Part shown: positions 50,224 through 60,565 of the stretch, piece by piece
Position numbering within the stretch: position 1 is the first letter of the stretch
Layout of the letters: the number at the start of each line of letters is the position of its first letter
Source: Micrococcaceae bacterium Sec5.7
GTDB taxonomy: Bacteria > Actinomycetota > Actinomycetes > Actinomycetales > Micrococcaceae
NCBI GenBank assembly: GCA_039636785.1
Contig: CP144169.1
Location: forward strand, 744,001 to 808,000
Direction: 5' to 3'
Length of the DNA: 64,000 nt
Made by a program: the position numbers and the translations under genes
The notes under the pieces: model-generated
Database searches by the model: none
Seen by the model: the letters and a program-made list of their open reading frames with translations, nothing else
Told to the model about the DNA's origin: nothing

Positions 50224-53200
50224 CTAACTCGCTGGCTTGAAGTATGCGGCGCCAAGCGGAGGCAGCGTGACGCTCAGGGTCGACGGCTGGCCATCCTGCC
50301 CTTCTGCAACCGCCACCAACGGACCGTGGTTGACCACTCCCGAACCTCCATAGGCCGATGCATCCGTGTTCAGCACTTCGGTCCACTCCCCCGCGGCCGG
50401 CACTCCGATTGCATAGCCGTGGTGCGGGCCGCCTGAGAAGTTCACAGCGCACACCAGCGGATTGCCCTCGGTATCCCAGCGGATGAACGTCAGGACGTTG
50501 TGGTCGGCGTCGCCTCCATTGATCCATTGGAAGCCACCGGGCTCGTTGTCACGTGAGTACATTGCCGGGGTGGAGCTGTAGAGCTCATTCAGGTCCTTGG
50601 TCAGCAGCTGCACACCACGGTGTGCAGGAATATCCGCCAGCCACCAGTCCAGGCCGTGCTGCTCCGACCACTCGGCTTCCTGGCCGAATTCCGTGCCCAT
50701 AAAGATCAGCTGCTTGCCCGGATGCGCCCACTGGTACGCGAGGAAGGCACGGAGGTTTGCCAGTTGCTGCCAGCGGTCTCCGGGCATCTTGCGAAGCATG
50801 GAGCACTTGCCGTGCACAACTTCGTCATGGCTGATGGGCAGGAGGAAGTTCTCCGTGAAGGCGTAGATCAGCGAGAACGTGACGGTCCCATGGTGCCATT
50901 TGCGGTTGACCGGATCCTCTGAGGCGTACTTGAGGGAATCGTGCATCCAGCCCATGTTCCACTTGATGCCGAATCCCAGGCCACCTTGACTGGTGGGTGC
51001 GGTAACGCCGGGGAAAGCCGTGGATTCCTCAGCGATGGTGACAACGCCAGGATGCGTTTTGTAGACGGTGGCATTGACTTCCTGCAGGAACGAGATTGCT
51101 TCAAGGTTTTCGCGCCCGCCGAAGCGGTTGGGCTGCCACTGGCCCTCTTCGCGCGAGTAGTCCAGGTAGAGCATGGAGGCCACGGCATCCACGCGAAGCC
51201 CGTCAATATGGAATTCATCAAGCCAGTACAGGGCGTTCGCCACCAGGAAGTTGCGCACCTCGGACCGGCCGTAGTCAAAGATGAGTGTTCCCCAGTCCGG
51301 GTGCTCGCCCAGGTTCGGATCCGAGTGCTCATAGAGGGCTTCGCCGTCGAACTGCGCGAGAGCCCAGGCGTCCTTCGGGAAGTGCGCGGGTACCCAGTCC
51401 AGCAGGACGCCGATGCCTGCCTGATGCAGTGCGTCAACGAGGTACCGGAACTCATCCGGGTGGCCAAATCGTGAAGTCGGGGCGAAGTAGGACGTGACCT
51501 GGTAGCCCCAGGAACCGCCAAAGGGGTGCTCCGCCACCGGCATGAACTCAACATGGGTGAAGCCGAGCCACTGCACGTACTCAACCAGTTCTTTGGCGAG
51601 CTCGCGGTAGCCGAGGCCCACGCGCCATGATCCCAGATGGACCTCGTATGTGCTCATGGGGGAGTTATGCGGATCGCGCGCCGCACGGGCGGCCATCCAC
51701 TTTGAGTCCTTGAACCGGTAGTGCGACTCAACAACCCTTGAGGCCGTCAGCGGCGGAACCTCGGTTCCGTAGGCCATCGGATCGGCCTTCTCGACCCAGT
51801 AACCGCTCTTGGTTTTGATTTCGAATTTATAGCACGCCCCTGCTAAAACGCCGGGGATGAACACTTCCCATACTCCGGAAGACCCGAGGGAACGCAGGGA
51901 GTTTTCCCTGCCGTCCCAGGCGTTGAAATCGCCTTTGACGCGCACGGCCTGGGCATTGGGCGCCCAAACTGCGAAGGAAACACCGTCCACGTCTCCCAGC
52001 GCGGACTTGTAATGCTGGACGTGTGCACCCAGGACGCTCCATAGTTTCTCGTGGCGGCCTTCGCCGATCAGGTGCAGATCCACCTCTCCCACCGTCGGCA
52101 GGTAGCGGTACGGGTCATCCACCGTCTGCGGTGCGATGTCCTGGTAAGCCACCTCCAGCCGGTAGTCCGGCACGTGCCCCGGCTCCAGCGGATCAAGCAC
52201 GGCTGACCAGATGCCGTCGGTCTCGTGTTCCATGGGCACGGACCCGGCGGCGGTCACAACGGACACCGACGCCGCAAGGTGCCTGACGGTGCGGACGGTG
52301 ACGTGGCCGTGGTCGTCCAGGTGCGCGCCCAGAACTGAATGAGGCGCGTGATGCTCGCCGGCCGAGATCCTGGCCAGGGTGTCTGCGTCGACATGAATCG
52401 GCACACGGGGCCGTTCGGTACGTGCTGGGCCTGTCATTTTGTTACCTTCCGCTGCGGCTCCGGCCGGTTCGCCGGAGCCTTTACTGCTGAGGAGCCGTCT
52501 GGACGCATTCACCGGGATGGCCAGCCACTCCGGTCTGTTCCGCAATTCATACACCACTTCGTACAGGGCCTTATCCAGCCACAATGCCACAAAGAGGGGC
52601 GAGCCACGGTCAATGGTTCGGGGTGTGACCCCCGTATAGCCGGCAAGGAATGCCTCGGCGCATTCGTCCACCCACGACGCCGGGACGCTGACCGCCTTCT
52701 GCTCGCGTTCCGCGGCACCTGCCGCGTAGTCGAAAGAGCGCAGCATACCCACCACATCGCGAAGGGGGTCATCGGGAAAATTGCGCTCAGCGATGGGGCG
52801 AAGAGGCTCGCCTTCGAAGTCCAGGATGGCCCAACGGGCAGGTTCTCCCGGGCCGCCGGGAACCTGCAGAATCTGCCCGAGATGGAGATCGCCATGGATC
52901 CTCTGAAGGGCACCTGCGTGGCTGCCTTCCAGCTCCTTCAGCAGCTCGCCCAGCGCCTGGTCATACGGTCCGACGGCGGCGCATGCCTCTGCCCAGGACT
53001 GACGGACACGCTGGGCCACCCCGGGGGCAATGTCCCGTCCCGGGACGGATTCCTCGGACAGCCCCAACGTCTCAGCAAGCCTGCGGTGTACGGTGGCTGT
53101 GGCTGCACCGAGGGCCCTGGCTTCAGCCGTGAAGTCCGCTCCCGTCCGTGCTGCATCGACGGCCAGCCGCCACGCATCGCGGCCGCCGGCGAGGAACTCA

Positions 53201-53895
53201 TGGGCAACAGCGAGCTCGCCATGCACTTGGCGGGAACCGCTCGGTGCATCCGCGCAGGATTCCCAATCTCCCCGGACCCAGCCCAAGGTCGCCGGCACTT
53301 CGGCGGTGCCGGCGGCGGTGAGGGCCTCACCAACTTCAACCTCCGGGTTCCGGCCCTCGGACAATACCCGGAAGAATTTTACGATCGCCGCGGAACCGCC
53401 GTCGTCAACAATCACCGAACTGTTGGATTGCTCACCGGAGAGGACCCGGACAGTACCGGAGGCCGTCGGAAGACGATAGCCCGATGGGGCCAGGTGGCCG
53501 GTGGCGGTTCCGGCCGCCGGGAGGCCTTCATGGCGCATCAGCTCCAGCCATTCGGAAATGAACACGGGATCGTGCACGGCGTCGTAGATCCAGCGATGGC
53601 CGAACTCCGAGTGGTCGCCTTCCCCGATAAGCGCCCGCCCCATGCCTGCGAGCGGTTCGCGGCGGTAGCTCAGCGGAACCTGAACAACGTCGGTGCGGCT
53701 GCCGCCGTCGGCCACCGCGGATGTCACGGACACAAGGAATACTTCAAGCCCCACCTGTCCGGCCGGATCCTCCAGGCGCACGCCGCCGACGCGCGCCAGC
53801 GTGAAGTCCGCCGATTTCACCGGGAACCAGCGCTGGCGTGGCAGCCACGCACTCAACAGTTCTCCGAGGCTGGGAGTCAGGGCCGGTCCGGTCAT
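50224..53895 (-). CDS. Maltokinase-branching enzyme fusion (Mak-GlgB)
   Basis: One continuous 1223-residue frame encodes two enzymes. Residues 1 to about 475 are maltokinase, with a cap-like start (LLSAWLPRQRWFP), IHGDLHLGQIL near 370 and AILDFEGEPLRP; it phosphorylates maltose to maltose-1-phosphate. From about 490, after a Ser/Gly/Ala linker, comes GlgB: an N-terminal CBM48 pair, then the GH13 barrel with GLRVDAVASMLY, VTIAEEST and LPISHDEVVHGK. It branches glucan made by GlgE. The ATG at 53895 sits one base after the treS stop. Fusion in one frame is seen; cleavage into separate proteins cannot be excluded. Confidence 0.93.
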   Translation of the reverse strand: MTGPALTPSLGELLSAWLPRQRWFPVKSADFTLARVGGVRLEDPAGQVGLEVFLVSVTSAVADGGSRTDVVQVPLSYRREPLAGMGRALIGEGDHSEFGHRWIYDAVHDPVFISEWLELMRHEGLPAAGTATGHLAPSGYRLPTASGTVRVLSGEQSNSSVIVDDGGSAAIVKFFRVLSEGRNPEVEVGEALTAAGTAEVPATLGWVRGDWESCADAPSGSRQVHGELAVAHEFLAGGRDAWRLAVDAARTGADFTAEARALGAATATVHRRLAETLGLSEESVPGRDIAPGVAQRVRQSWAEACAAVGPYDQALGELLKELEGSHAGALQRIHGDLHLGQILQVPGGPGEPARWAILDFEGEPLRPIAERNFPDDPLRDVVGMLRSFDYAAGAAEREQKAVSVPASWVDECAEAFLAGYTGVTPRTIDRGSPLFVALWLDKALYEVVYELRNRPEWLAIPVNASRRLLSSKGSGEPAGAAAEGNKMTGPARTERPRVPIHVDADTLARISAGEHHAPHSVLGAHLDDHGHVTVRTVRHLAASVSVVTAAGSVPMEHETDGIWSAVLDPLEPGHVPDYRLEVAYQDIAPQTVDDPYRYLPTVGEVDLHLIGEGRHEKLWSVLGAHVQHYKSALGDVDGVSFAVWAPNAQAVRVKGDFNAWDGRENSLRSLGSSGVWEVFIPGVLAGACYKFEIKTKSGYWVEKADPMAYGTEVPPLTASRVVESHYRFKDSKWMAARAARDPHNSPMSTYEVHLGSWRVGLGYRELAKELVEYVQWLGFTHVEFMPVAEHPFGGSWGYQVTSYFAPTSRFGHPDEFRYLVDALHQAGIGVLLDWVPAHFPKDAWALAQFDGEALYEHSDPNLGEHPDWGTLIFDYGRSEVRNFLVANALYWLDEFHIDGLRVDAVASMLYLDYSREEGQWQPNRFGGRENLEAISFLQEVNATVYKTHPGVVTIAEESTAFPGVTAPTSQGGLGFGIKWNMGWMHDSLKYASEDPVNRKWHHGTVTFSLIYAFTENFLLPISHDEVVHGKCSMLRKMPGDRWQQLANLRAFLAYQWAHPGKQLIFMGTEFGQEAEWSEQHGLDWWLADIPAHRGVQLLTKDLNELYSSTPAMYSRDNEPGGFQWINGGDADHNVLTFIRWDTEGNPLVCAVNFSGGPHHGYAIGVPAAGEWTEVLNTDASAYGGSGVVNHGPLVAVAEGQDGQPSTLSVTLPPLGAAYFKPAS

Positions 53896-53896
53896 A

Positions 53897-55693
53897 TCAG
53901 GCTTCGATGGGCAGGACCGGGAGGGCCTGCGTGTACGGGGAGGCCGGGTTGGATGTGGAGGAGCGGACCCGCAGCCAGAAGAAATCGTGGCTGCCAAGTG
54001 TCAGCGTCAGCGTCCCGTCGGCCCCGATTCCGGGGAACGGCTGTCCGCCGAAGACATCCCTCAGCCCGCGCCCGGCGTATTGCGGGATGCGGAGCGTCGT
54101 GGCCACCGGATGCTGGGACAGGTTAAATGTGCACAGGATTGCTTCACCGTCCACGCTTTCCGCGTTGTCATCCGGCAGCTCGCGCAGGTATGCCAGCACA
54201 ACGTCGTGGTCCGCTTCAACGTGTGTGAAGCTGCCCAGGCCGAAGGCGGGATGGTTCCGCCGGACGCTCAGGATCTGGCGGGTCCACCGCAGCAGCGAAC
54301 CGGAGTGCGCAGCCTCGGCCTCCACATTCGCCATGCTGTAGTTGTAGACCAGTGACTGGATGACCGGCAGGTACAGTTTGCCCGGATCCGCGTTGGAGAA
54401 GCCGGCATTGCGGTCCGGACTCCACTGCATGGGGGTGCGGACTGCATCGCGGTCCTCGAGCCAGATGTTGTCACCCATGCCGATCTCGTCCCCGTAGTAC
54501 AGGAACGGGCTGCCCGGAAGCGAGAGCAGCAAAGCGTTGATCAGCTCGATTTCGGACCGGGAATTGTCCAGTAGCGGCGCCAGCCGGCGCCTGATGCCGA
54601 TGTTGGCCCGCATCCGGGGATCCGGGGCGTACCAGCCAAGCATCGCCGCACGTTCATCCGGCGTGACCATTTCCAGCGTGAGTTCGTCGTGATTACGCAG
54701 GAACGTTCCCCACTGGGCACCCGCCGGAATGGCAGGCGTGTCATGCATGGTCTCGATGATGGGCGCGGCTTTCTGGTCCCGCAGGGCGTAGTAGAGCCGC
54801 GGCATGATGGGAAAGTGGAAAGCCATGTGGCATTCGGGCTCTTCCTCGGTCCCGAAATACTCCACCACTTCGTTGGGCGGCTGGTTCGCTTCGGCGATGA
54901 TGACCCTGCCAGGGTAACTTTCATCAACCATGGCCCGCAGTCTGCGAAGGAAAGCGTGGGTTGCCGGAAGGTTTTCGCAGTTGGTGCCCTCCTCCTCGAA
55001 CAGGTACGGGATGGCATCAGCCCGGAAGCCGTCGATCCCCTGGTCCAGCCAGAACCTGACGACGTCGAAGAGAGCGTCGATTACCTTGGGGTTCTCAAAG
55101 TTGAGATCCGGCTGGTGCCCGAAGAACCGGTGCCAGAAGAACTGGCGGCGGATGGGGTCAAAAGTCCAGTTGGATTCCTCAGTATCCACAAAGATGATGC
55201 GGGCTTCCTGGTACTTCTCGTCCGTATCGCTCCACACGTAGAAGTCGCCGAACGGCCCTTCCGGGTCCTTGCGGGATTCCTGGAACCAGGGGTGTTGGTC
55301 CGAGGTGTGGTTCAGCGGAAGGTCGATGATCACCCTCACGCCGCGGGCGTGCGCCTCCGCCACCAGCCGCTTGAAATCGCTGATGGTACCGAACTCGTCC
55401 AGCACGGAGTTGTAATCCGAGATGTCATAGCCGCCGTCACGGAGCGGGGACTGGAAGAACGGCGGCAGCCACAGGCAGTCCACGCCCAGCCACTGCAGGT
55501 AGTCGAGTTTCTCGATGAGGCCGTGGAAATCACCGGAACCGTCCCCGTTGGCGTCCGCGAAACCCCTGACCAGCACCTCGTAGAACACGGCCTTCCGATA
55601 CCACAGGGGATCATGCTGGAGGCCGGGAGCGTTCAGTTCAAACGTGCTCTTCGGTGTAAAATGCTGGCCGATATTCTGCGGACTGAAACTCAC
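53897..55693 (-). CDS. treS: Trehalose synthase (maltose alpha-D-glucosyltransferase)
   Basis: The 598-residue GH13 enzyme interconverts trehalose and maltose. Catalytic blocks are GFRADAIPYLF (Asp nucleophile), VIIAEANQPPNEVVEYFG (Glu) and FLRNHDELTLEMV (Asp). The start MSFSPQNIGQHF and the full length fit TreS without a fused kinase. It lies five bases after glgE and one base before the mak-glgB start, so the three genes form one operon: trehalose to maltose, maltose to maltose-1-phosphate, then to branched alpha-glucan. Confidence 0.95.
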   Translation of the reverse strand: MSFSPQNIGQHFTPKSTFELNAPGLQHDPLWYRKAVFYEVLVRGFADANGDGSGDFHGLIEKLDYLQWLGVDCLWLPPFFQSPLRDGGYDISDYNSVLDEFGTISDFKRLVAEAHARGVRVIIDLPLNHTSDQHPWFQESRKDPEGPFGDFYVWSDTDEKYQEARIIFVDTEESNWTFDPIRRQFFWHRFFGHQPDLNFENPKVIDALFDVVRFWLDQGIDGFRADAIPYLFEEEGTNCENLPATHAFLRRLRAMVDESYPGRVIIAEANQPPNEVVEYFGTEEEPECHMAFHFPIMPRLYYALRDQKAAPIIETMHDTPAIPAGAQWGTFLRNHDELTLEMVTPDERAAMLGWYAPDPRMRANIGIRRRLAPLLDNSRSEIELINALLLSLPGSPFLYYGDEIGMGDNIWLEDRDAVRTPMQWSPDRNAGFSNADPGKLYLPVIQSLVYNYSMANVEAEAAHSGSLLRWTRQILSVRRNHPAFGLGSFTHVEADHDVVLAYLRELPDDNAESVDGEAILCTFNLSQHPVATTLRIPQYAGRGLRDVFGGQPFPGIGADGTLTLTLGSHDFFWLRVRSSTSNPASPYTQALPVLPIEA

Positions 55694-55698
55694 TGATG

Positions 55699-57771
55699 CT
55701 ACCTCCTGATGCTCAGAATGTGTGCCGGTTCCACGTGGGCATCAAGGCGGACGTAGTTGTATTCTCCCCATTCCCAGCTTTCGCCGGTGATCAGATCAAC
55801 TACCCGGAACCCGCCGTTTGGTGTGAGGTCGGCCGGGTCCAGCTGAAGGGCCGACAGGTCCAGGGACACCGTGCTCTCCCGAGTACTGTGCGGATCCACG
55901 TTGATCACCAGGATGACGGTGTCCTTGGCGCCGTCCGGGAGTGTTTTGTGTTTGGAGTAGACGATGGTGGCGTCGTCGGTGCTGTGGTGCAGCGTGAGGT
56001 TCTGCAGATCGCCGAAGGCAGGATGCGCGTGGCGGATCTCATTGAGCCGTGTCAGGTAGGGCGAGAGGGTCCGGCCTGACGCGGCCGCCGCATCCCAGTC
56101 GCGGGCTTTGTACTCGAATTTCTCGTTGTCGATGTACTCCTCAGCGCCCGGTCTGGCGACGTGTTCGTAAAGTTCATACCCTGCGTAGACCCCCCAGAGC
56201 GGGCTGGCCGTTGCGGCGAGCGCAGCGCGGATCTTAAAGGCGGCCGGTCCACCGTATTGCAGGTACTCGGTGAGGATGTCCGGGGTGTTGACAAAGAAGT
56301 TGGGCCGGAAATATGCCGGCGACTCGTGGCTGACTTCGGTGAAGTACTCCTCCAGCTCCTCCTTGGTGTTCCGCCACGTGAAGTAGGTGTAGGACTGCTG
56401 GAAACCTGCCTTGCCCAGAGCATGCATCATGGCGGGCCGGGTGAAGGCTTCTGCGAGGAACACCACTCCGGGGTTCTTTTTGTTGACCTTCGCGATCAGC
56501 CATTCCCAGAACCACACCGGCTTGGTGTGCGGATTGTCTACGCGGAAGATCTTCACACCGTGGCTGATCCAGAGCTGCACGACCCGCAGGATTTCCTTGG
56601 ACAGTCCCGCCGGATCGTTGTCGAAATTGAGCGGGTAAATGTCCTGGTATTTCTTCGGCGGATTCTCGGCGTAGGCGATGCTGCCGTCCACCCGGGTGTT
56701 GAACCATTCCGGATTCGATTCAACCCATGGGTGGTCCGGTGCGGCCTGGAGCGCCAGGTCCAGGGCGACTTCCAGTCCCAGCTCTTTGGCACGGACTACA
56801 AAGGCGTCGAAGTCCTCGAACGTGCCGAGTTCGGGATGGATGGCGTCATGGCCGCCCTCCTTTGCTCCGATGGCCCACGGCGAGCCCGGATCGTGCGGTC
56901 CTGCCAGCAGGGTGTTGTTGGGGCCCTTGCGGTGCTGCACCCCGATCGGGTGGATGGGCGGCAGGTAGATGACGTCGAATCCCATGTCCGCCACCGCGTC
57001 CAGCCGCTCGGCGGCTGTCCGGAAGGTGCCGGAGGTCCACGCGCCGTTGTCCGGGTCCCTGACGGCGCCCTCGGACCGCGGGAAGAATTCATACCAGGCG
57101 CCGCGTCCGGCCAGGTCCCTTTCCACCAGCAGCGGGTACTGCTCGGAGACGGTCACCATTTCGCGGATGGGCTGGCGTCCGACGACGGCGGCAATGTCAG
57201 CGCCGAATCCTGCGGCCAGGCGTTGCTCGGCGGTTTTTACCGAGTCACCCAACGCGGCAGAAGCCGTGCGCAGGGCGCGCCTGTCGGCGGAATTCCGGGA
57301 GGCGTCGTCGGCCGCTTCTCCCAAAAGGGCAGCACCTTCGGCGAGCATCAGTTCGACGTCGATGCCGGCTTCCACCTTGACCTCGGCATTGTGATGCCAT
57401 GTCCCGTAGCGGTCGTGCCAGGCTTCAATGAGGAAGGACCAGTTTCCGGCGGACGACGGCGTGATGATGCCCTCCCAGCGGTCGGTCCCCTTTCCGCGGT
57501 CCCCGGGCGGGGGGGACAGCCGGACGCGCTGGCGTTCCTTGCCTTTGGGATCCAGCAGTACGGCGGTGACGCCGAGCTGATCGTGACCCTCGCGGAAAGC
57601 CGTGGCCCCGACAACAAGCCCTTCGCCCGGCAACGCTTTGGCGGGGTACTTTCCGCCCTCCACCACCGGCTGCACGGCCGTGATGGGGAAGCGGCCAAAC
57701 CGAAGTCCATCAGTGATCTGGCCCTTCGGCTTTTGCTTTGATGCGGCGCTGGTTCTCGCGTTAGATGTCAC
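55699..57771 (-). CDS. glgE: Alpha-1,4-glucan:maltose-1-phosphate maltosyltransferase
   Basis: The 690-residue GH13_3 enzyme adds maltosyl units from maltose-1-phosphate to alpha-1,4-glucan. The N-terminal domain (about 1-120) is followed by a helical insert, and the barrel has VIYLPPIHPIG, IFRVDNPHTKPVWFWEW (Asp nucleophile) and VVFLAEAFTRPAMM (Glu). It is the first gene of glgE-treS-mak-glgB. The GTG at 57771 is used as the start. It is divergent from glgP, with about 130 bases between, so the two may share regulatory sites. Confidence 0.96.
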   Translation of the reverse strand: MTSNARTSAASKQKPKGQITDGLRFGRFPITAVQPVVEGGKYPAKALPGEGLVVGATAFREGHDQLGVTAVLLDPKGKERQRVRLSPPPGDRGKGTDRWEGIITPSSAGNWSFLIEAWHDRYGTWHHNAEVKVEAGIDVELMLAEGAALLGEAADDASRNSADRRALRTASAALGDSVKTAEQRLAAGFGADIAAVVGRQPIREMVTVSEQYPLLVERDLAGRGAWYEFFPRSEGAVRDPDNGAWTSGTFRTAAERLDAVADMGFDVIYLPPIHPIGVQHRKGPNNTLLAGPHDPGSPWAIGAKEGGHDAIHPELGTFEDFDAFVVRAKELGLEVALDLALQAAPDHPWVESNPEWFNTRVDGSIAYAENPPKKYQDIYPLNFDNDPAGLSKEILRVVQLWISHGVKIFRVDNPHTKPVWFWEWLIAKVNKKNPGVVFLAEAFTRPAMMHALGKAGFQQSYTYFTWRNTKEELEEYFTEVSHESPAYFRPNFFVNTPDILTEYLQYGGPAAFKIRAALAATASPLWGVYAGYELYEHVARPGAEEYIDNEKFEYKARDWDAAAASGRTLSPYLTRLNEIRHAHPAFGDLQNLTLHHSTDDATIVYSKHKTLPDGAKDTVILVINVDPHSTRESTVSLDLSALQLDPADLTPNGGFRVVDLITGESWEWGEYNYVRLDAHVEPAHILSIRR

Positions 57772-57902
57772 AGGCTCGACGTTAGCGAGAAAAATACCAA
57801 TATGCGAAGGGTTGCCGCATTTTCATCGGTGCAATGTGTCATTTACCTAAAAGAAACCCAAACGTGTCCCAGCGGTCCATGTTGTCCGTTAGTGTGGCGC
57901 AG

Positions 57903-60521
57903 GTGAAGGCTATCCGCAGATTTACCGTCCGCACCGTTCTCCCGGAGCCCATCCGGCCGCTGGCCAGGCTGGCAACCAACCTGCGCTGGTCCTGGCACCG
58001 GCCCACACGGGAACTCTTCGAGCATCTGAACCGCGCCGTCTGGGATGAAAGCGGCAACGATCCGGTCACCTTCCTGGGGCTGGTCAGCCGTGAGGAGCTG
58101 CATCGGCTGGCTGCGGATGAGGACGTGGTGCGCCGGGTCCACGCGGCCGCTGAAGACCTGGACAGGTACCTCGAGCAACCCCGCTGGTACCAGAGCCTCG
58201 GCGACGACGCACCGGCGTCCATTGCTTACTTCTCCCCCGAATTCGGCATCACCGAGGTCCTGCCGCAGTACTCCGGCGGACTGGGGATCCTGGCAGGCGA
58301 CCATCTCAAGGCCGCCTCGGACCTGGGGGTGCCGCTGATCGGAGTGGGCCTGCTCTACCAGGCCGGCTACTTCAAGCAGTCCCTTTCCCGGGATGCATGG
58401 CAGCAGGAGACCTACCCGGTCCTCGACCCCGACGGCCTGCCACTGACGCTGCTCCGGGAACCGTCCGAGGACGGCAACGGCAAGGCCATCCAGATTTCGC
58501 TGCCTCTCCCCCACGGGCGCCGGCTGCTCGCGCACATCTGGCGTGCCGACGTCGGACGCGTCCCTTTGCTGTTGCTGGACTCGAATGTGCCGGGCAACGA
58601 CGACGCCGCCCGCGGCATCACCGACCGCCTCTATGGCGGCGGCGGAGACCACCGGCTGCAGCAGGAGCTGCTGCTGGGCATGGGCGGGGTGAAGGCATTG
58701 CGTGTTTACCAGCAGCTCACGGGGGTGGCAGCGCCTGAAGTTTTCCACACGAACGAGGGCCACGCCGGATTCCTGGGCATCGAGCGGATCCAGGAACTGA
58801 TGTCAGCGGAGCAGCCGCTGACCTGGGAAGAGGCACTCACGGCCGGCCGGGCGTCCACCGTTTTTACAACGCACACACCGGTGCCTGCGGGCATCGACCG
58901 TTTTGAGACGTCCCAGATCCAGCACTTCTTCGAGGCCGGGCTGGCACCCGATGTGCCCGTGACCCGGATTCTGGACCTTGGCCGGGAGAACTTCACCGAC
59001 GGCAATCCTTCGGTTTTCAACATGGCAGTGATGGGGCTGCGGCTGGCCCAGCGTGCCAACGGTGTGGCGAAGCTCCACGGCGAAGTGTCGCGCGGCATGT
59101 TCTCCGCCCTGTGGCCGGGATTCGACCACTCCGAAATACCCATCTCGTCGGTGACCAACGGAGTTCACGTGCCCACATGGGTTGACGCCCGCGTGTCCAA
59201 GCTGGCCAGGGAGCAATTCGGCGCAGAAGCCGAGGCCCTGGGCCGCTGGGACCTCGCGTACAACGTCAGCGACGAGGATGTGTGGGCGCTGCGTCGCGAG
59301 ATGCGTGTCTCCCTCGTGGAGGACGTGAGGCGCAGGCTGCGCGCCGCGTGGAAGAAGCGTGGCGCTGCGGATGCGGAGCTGGGCTGGACGGGCTCCGTGC
59401 TGGACCCGGATGTCCTCACCATCGGATTCGCCCGCCGTGTTCCCACGTACAAGAGGCTGACCCTGATGCTGCGCGAGCCGGAGCGGCTCAAGGCCCTGCT
59501 CCTGCACGAAAGGCACCCCATCCAGCTGGTCATCGCCGGCAAGTCCCACCCGGCGGACGACGCCGGCAAGAAGATGATCCAGGACCTGGTCCGGTTCACC
59601 GATGACCCCGAGGTCCGGCACCGGATTGCGTTCCTGCCCAACTACGACATCGCAATGGCCAGGACGCTGTTCCCCGGCTGCGATGTTTGGCTTAACAATC
59701 CCCTGCGCCCGCTCGAGGCCTGCGGCACGTCAGGCATGAAGGCGGCGATCAACGGCTCGCTCAACCTTTCGGTTCTGGACGGCTGGTGGGATGAAATGTA
59801 CGACGGCGAAAACGGCTGGGCGATTCCCACGGCCGACAACGGCGTTTCCCCCGAGGAACGCGACGACATCGAGGCCGCAGCGCTCTACGAGCTGCTGGAA
59901 ACCCAGGTGGCGCCGCGTTTCTACGGCACCACGGTGTCCGAAGCCGCCGGCGCGGCCGGGCCTTCCCAGTCGGCGCAGGAGAAGATTCCCACCCACTGGG
60001 TCTCCATGATCAAGCACACCCTGGCGCATCTGGGACCGGCTGTTTCAGCGGACCGCATGCTCCGGGACTACGTGAACATCCTGTACCGCCCTGCCGCCAT
60101 TGCAGGACGCCAGGCTGCGGCCGATTCCTTTGCCCAGGCCAAGACCCTGGCAGGCTGGACCTCCAGGGTCCGTGCCGCCTGGCCGCAGGTTCAGGTGGAG
60201 CACGTTGACTCCGTCGGCGTTTCAGAGGATCCGCAGATCGGCGACACCCTGCAGGTCAACGCCTATGTGGGTCTGCACACCCTGACTCCCGGGGATGTGT
60301 CCGTTGAGGTTGCATACGGCCGGGCCGAGGAAGGCGACGAGCTCGCAGAAGTGACCGTGTTGGAGCTCGACTCCGTGGAAGAGCTGGGCAACGGGCGCCA
60401 CCTGTTCAGCGGCTCCGTGGTGATCGACCGCTCCGGCTCCTTCGGCTACACCGTCCGGGTGCTCCCCAAGCACGAGGCCCTGGCGTCCAAGGCCGAGCTG
60501 GGGCTGATCGTCAACGCCTGA
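57903..60521 (+). CDS. glgP: Alpha-glucan phosphorylase
   Basis: An 872-residue protein of the short actinobacterial phosphorylase class, which releases glucose-1-phosphate from alpha-glucan. It has an N-terminal domain with PLARLATNLRWSW, then AYFSPEFGITEVLPQYSGGLG and the C-terminal active-site segment EACGTSGMKAAINGSLNL with LDGWWDEMYDGENGW. The start is uncertain: GTG at 57903 gives the family-like MKAIRRFTVRTVLP, but no strong ribosome site is seen; an ATG at 57879 in frame would add eight residues. Divergent from glgE, it balances synthesis and breakdown. Confidence 0.92.
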   Translation: MKAIRRFTVRTVLPEPIRPLARLATNLRWSWHRPTRELFEHLNRAVWDESGNDPVTFLGLVSREELHRLAADEDVVRRVHAAAEDLDRYLEQPRWYQSLGDDAPASIAYFSPEFGITEVLPQYSGGLGILAGDHLKAASDLGVPLIGVGLLYQAGYFKQSLSRDAWQQETYPVLDPDGLPLTLLREPSEDGNGKAIQISLPLPHGRRLLAHIWRADVGRVPLLLLDSNVPGNDDAARGITDRLYGGGGDHRLQQELLLGMGGVKALRVYQQLTGVAAPEVFHTNEGHAGFLGIERIQELMSAEQPLTWEEALTAGRASTVFTTHTPVPAGIDRFETSQIQHFFEAGLAPDVPVTRILDLGRENFTDGNPSVFNMAVMGLRLAQRANGVAKLHGEVSRGMFSALWPGFDHSEIPISSVTNGVHVPTWVDARVSKLAREQFGAEAEALGRWDLAYNVSDEDVWALRREMRVSLVEDVRRRLRAAWKKRGAADAELGWTGSVLDPDVLTIGFARRVPTYKRLTLMLREPERLKALLLHERHPIQLVIAGKSHPADDAGKKMIQDLVRFTDDPEVRHRIAFLPNYDIAMARTLFPGCDVWLNNPLRPLEACGTSGMKAAINGSLNLSVLDGWWDEMYDGENGWAIPTADNGVSPEERDDIEAAALYELLETQVAPRFYGTTVSEAAGAAGPSQSAQEKIPTHWVSMIKHTLAHLGPAVSADRMLRDYVNILYRPAAIAGRQAAADSFAQAKTLAGWTSRVRAAWPQVQVEHVDSVGVSEDPQIGDTLQVNAYVGLHTLTPGDVSVEVAYGRAEEGDELAEVTVLELDSVEELGNGRHLFSGSVVIDRSGSFGYTVRVLPKHEALASKAELGLIVNA

Positions 60522-60565
60522 CTCCGGGGTGCGAAGGCGGGGGTTCGACAAACCCGACCGCCTGC

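Noticed and set aside
60530-60565. Terminator shared by glgP and the barstar gene
   Set aside because: AGGCGG and CCGCCT can pair, but the stem is interrupted and has no T-run on either strand; it was too weak to list.
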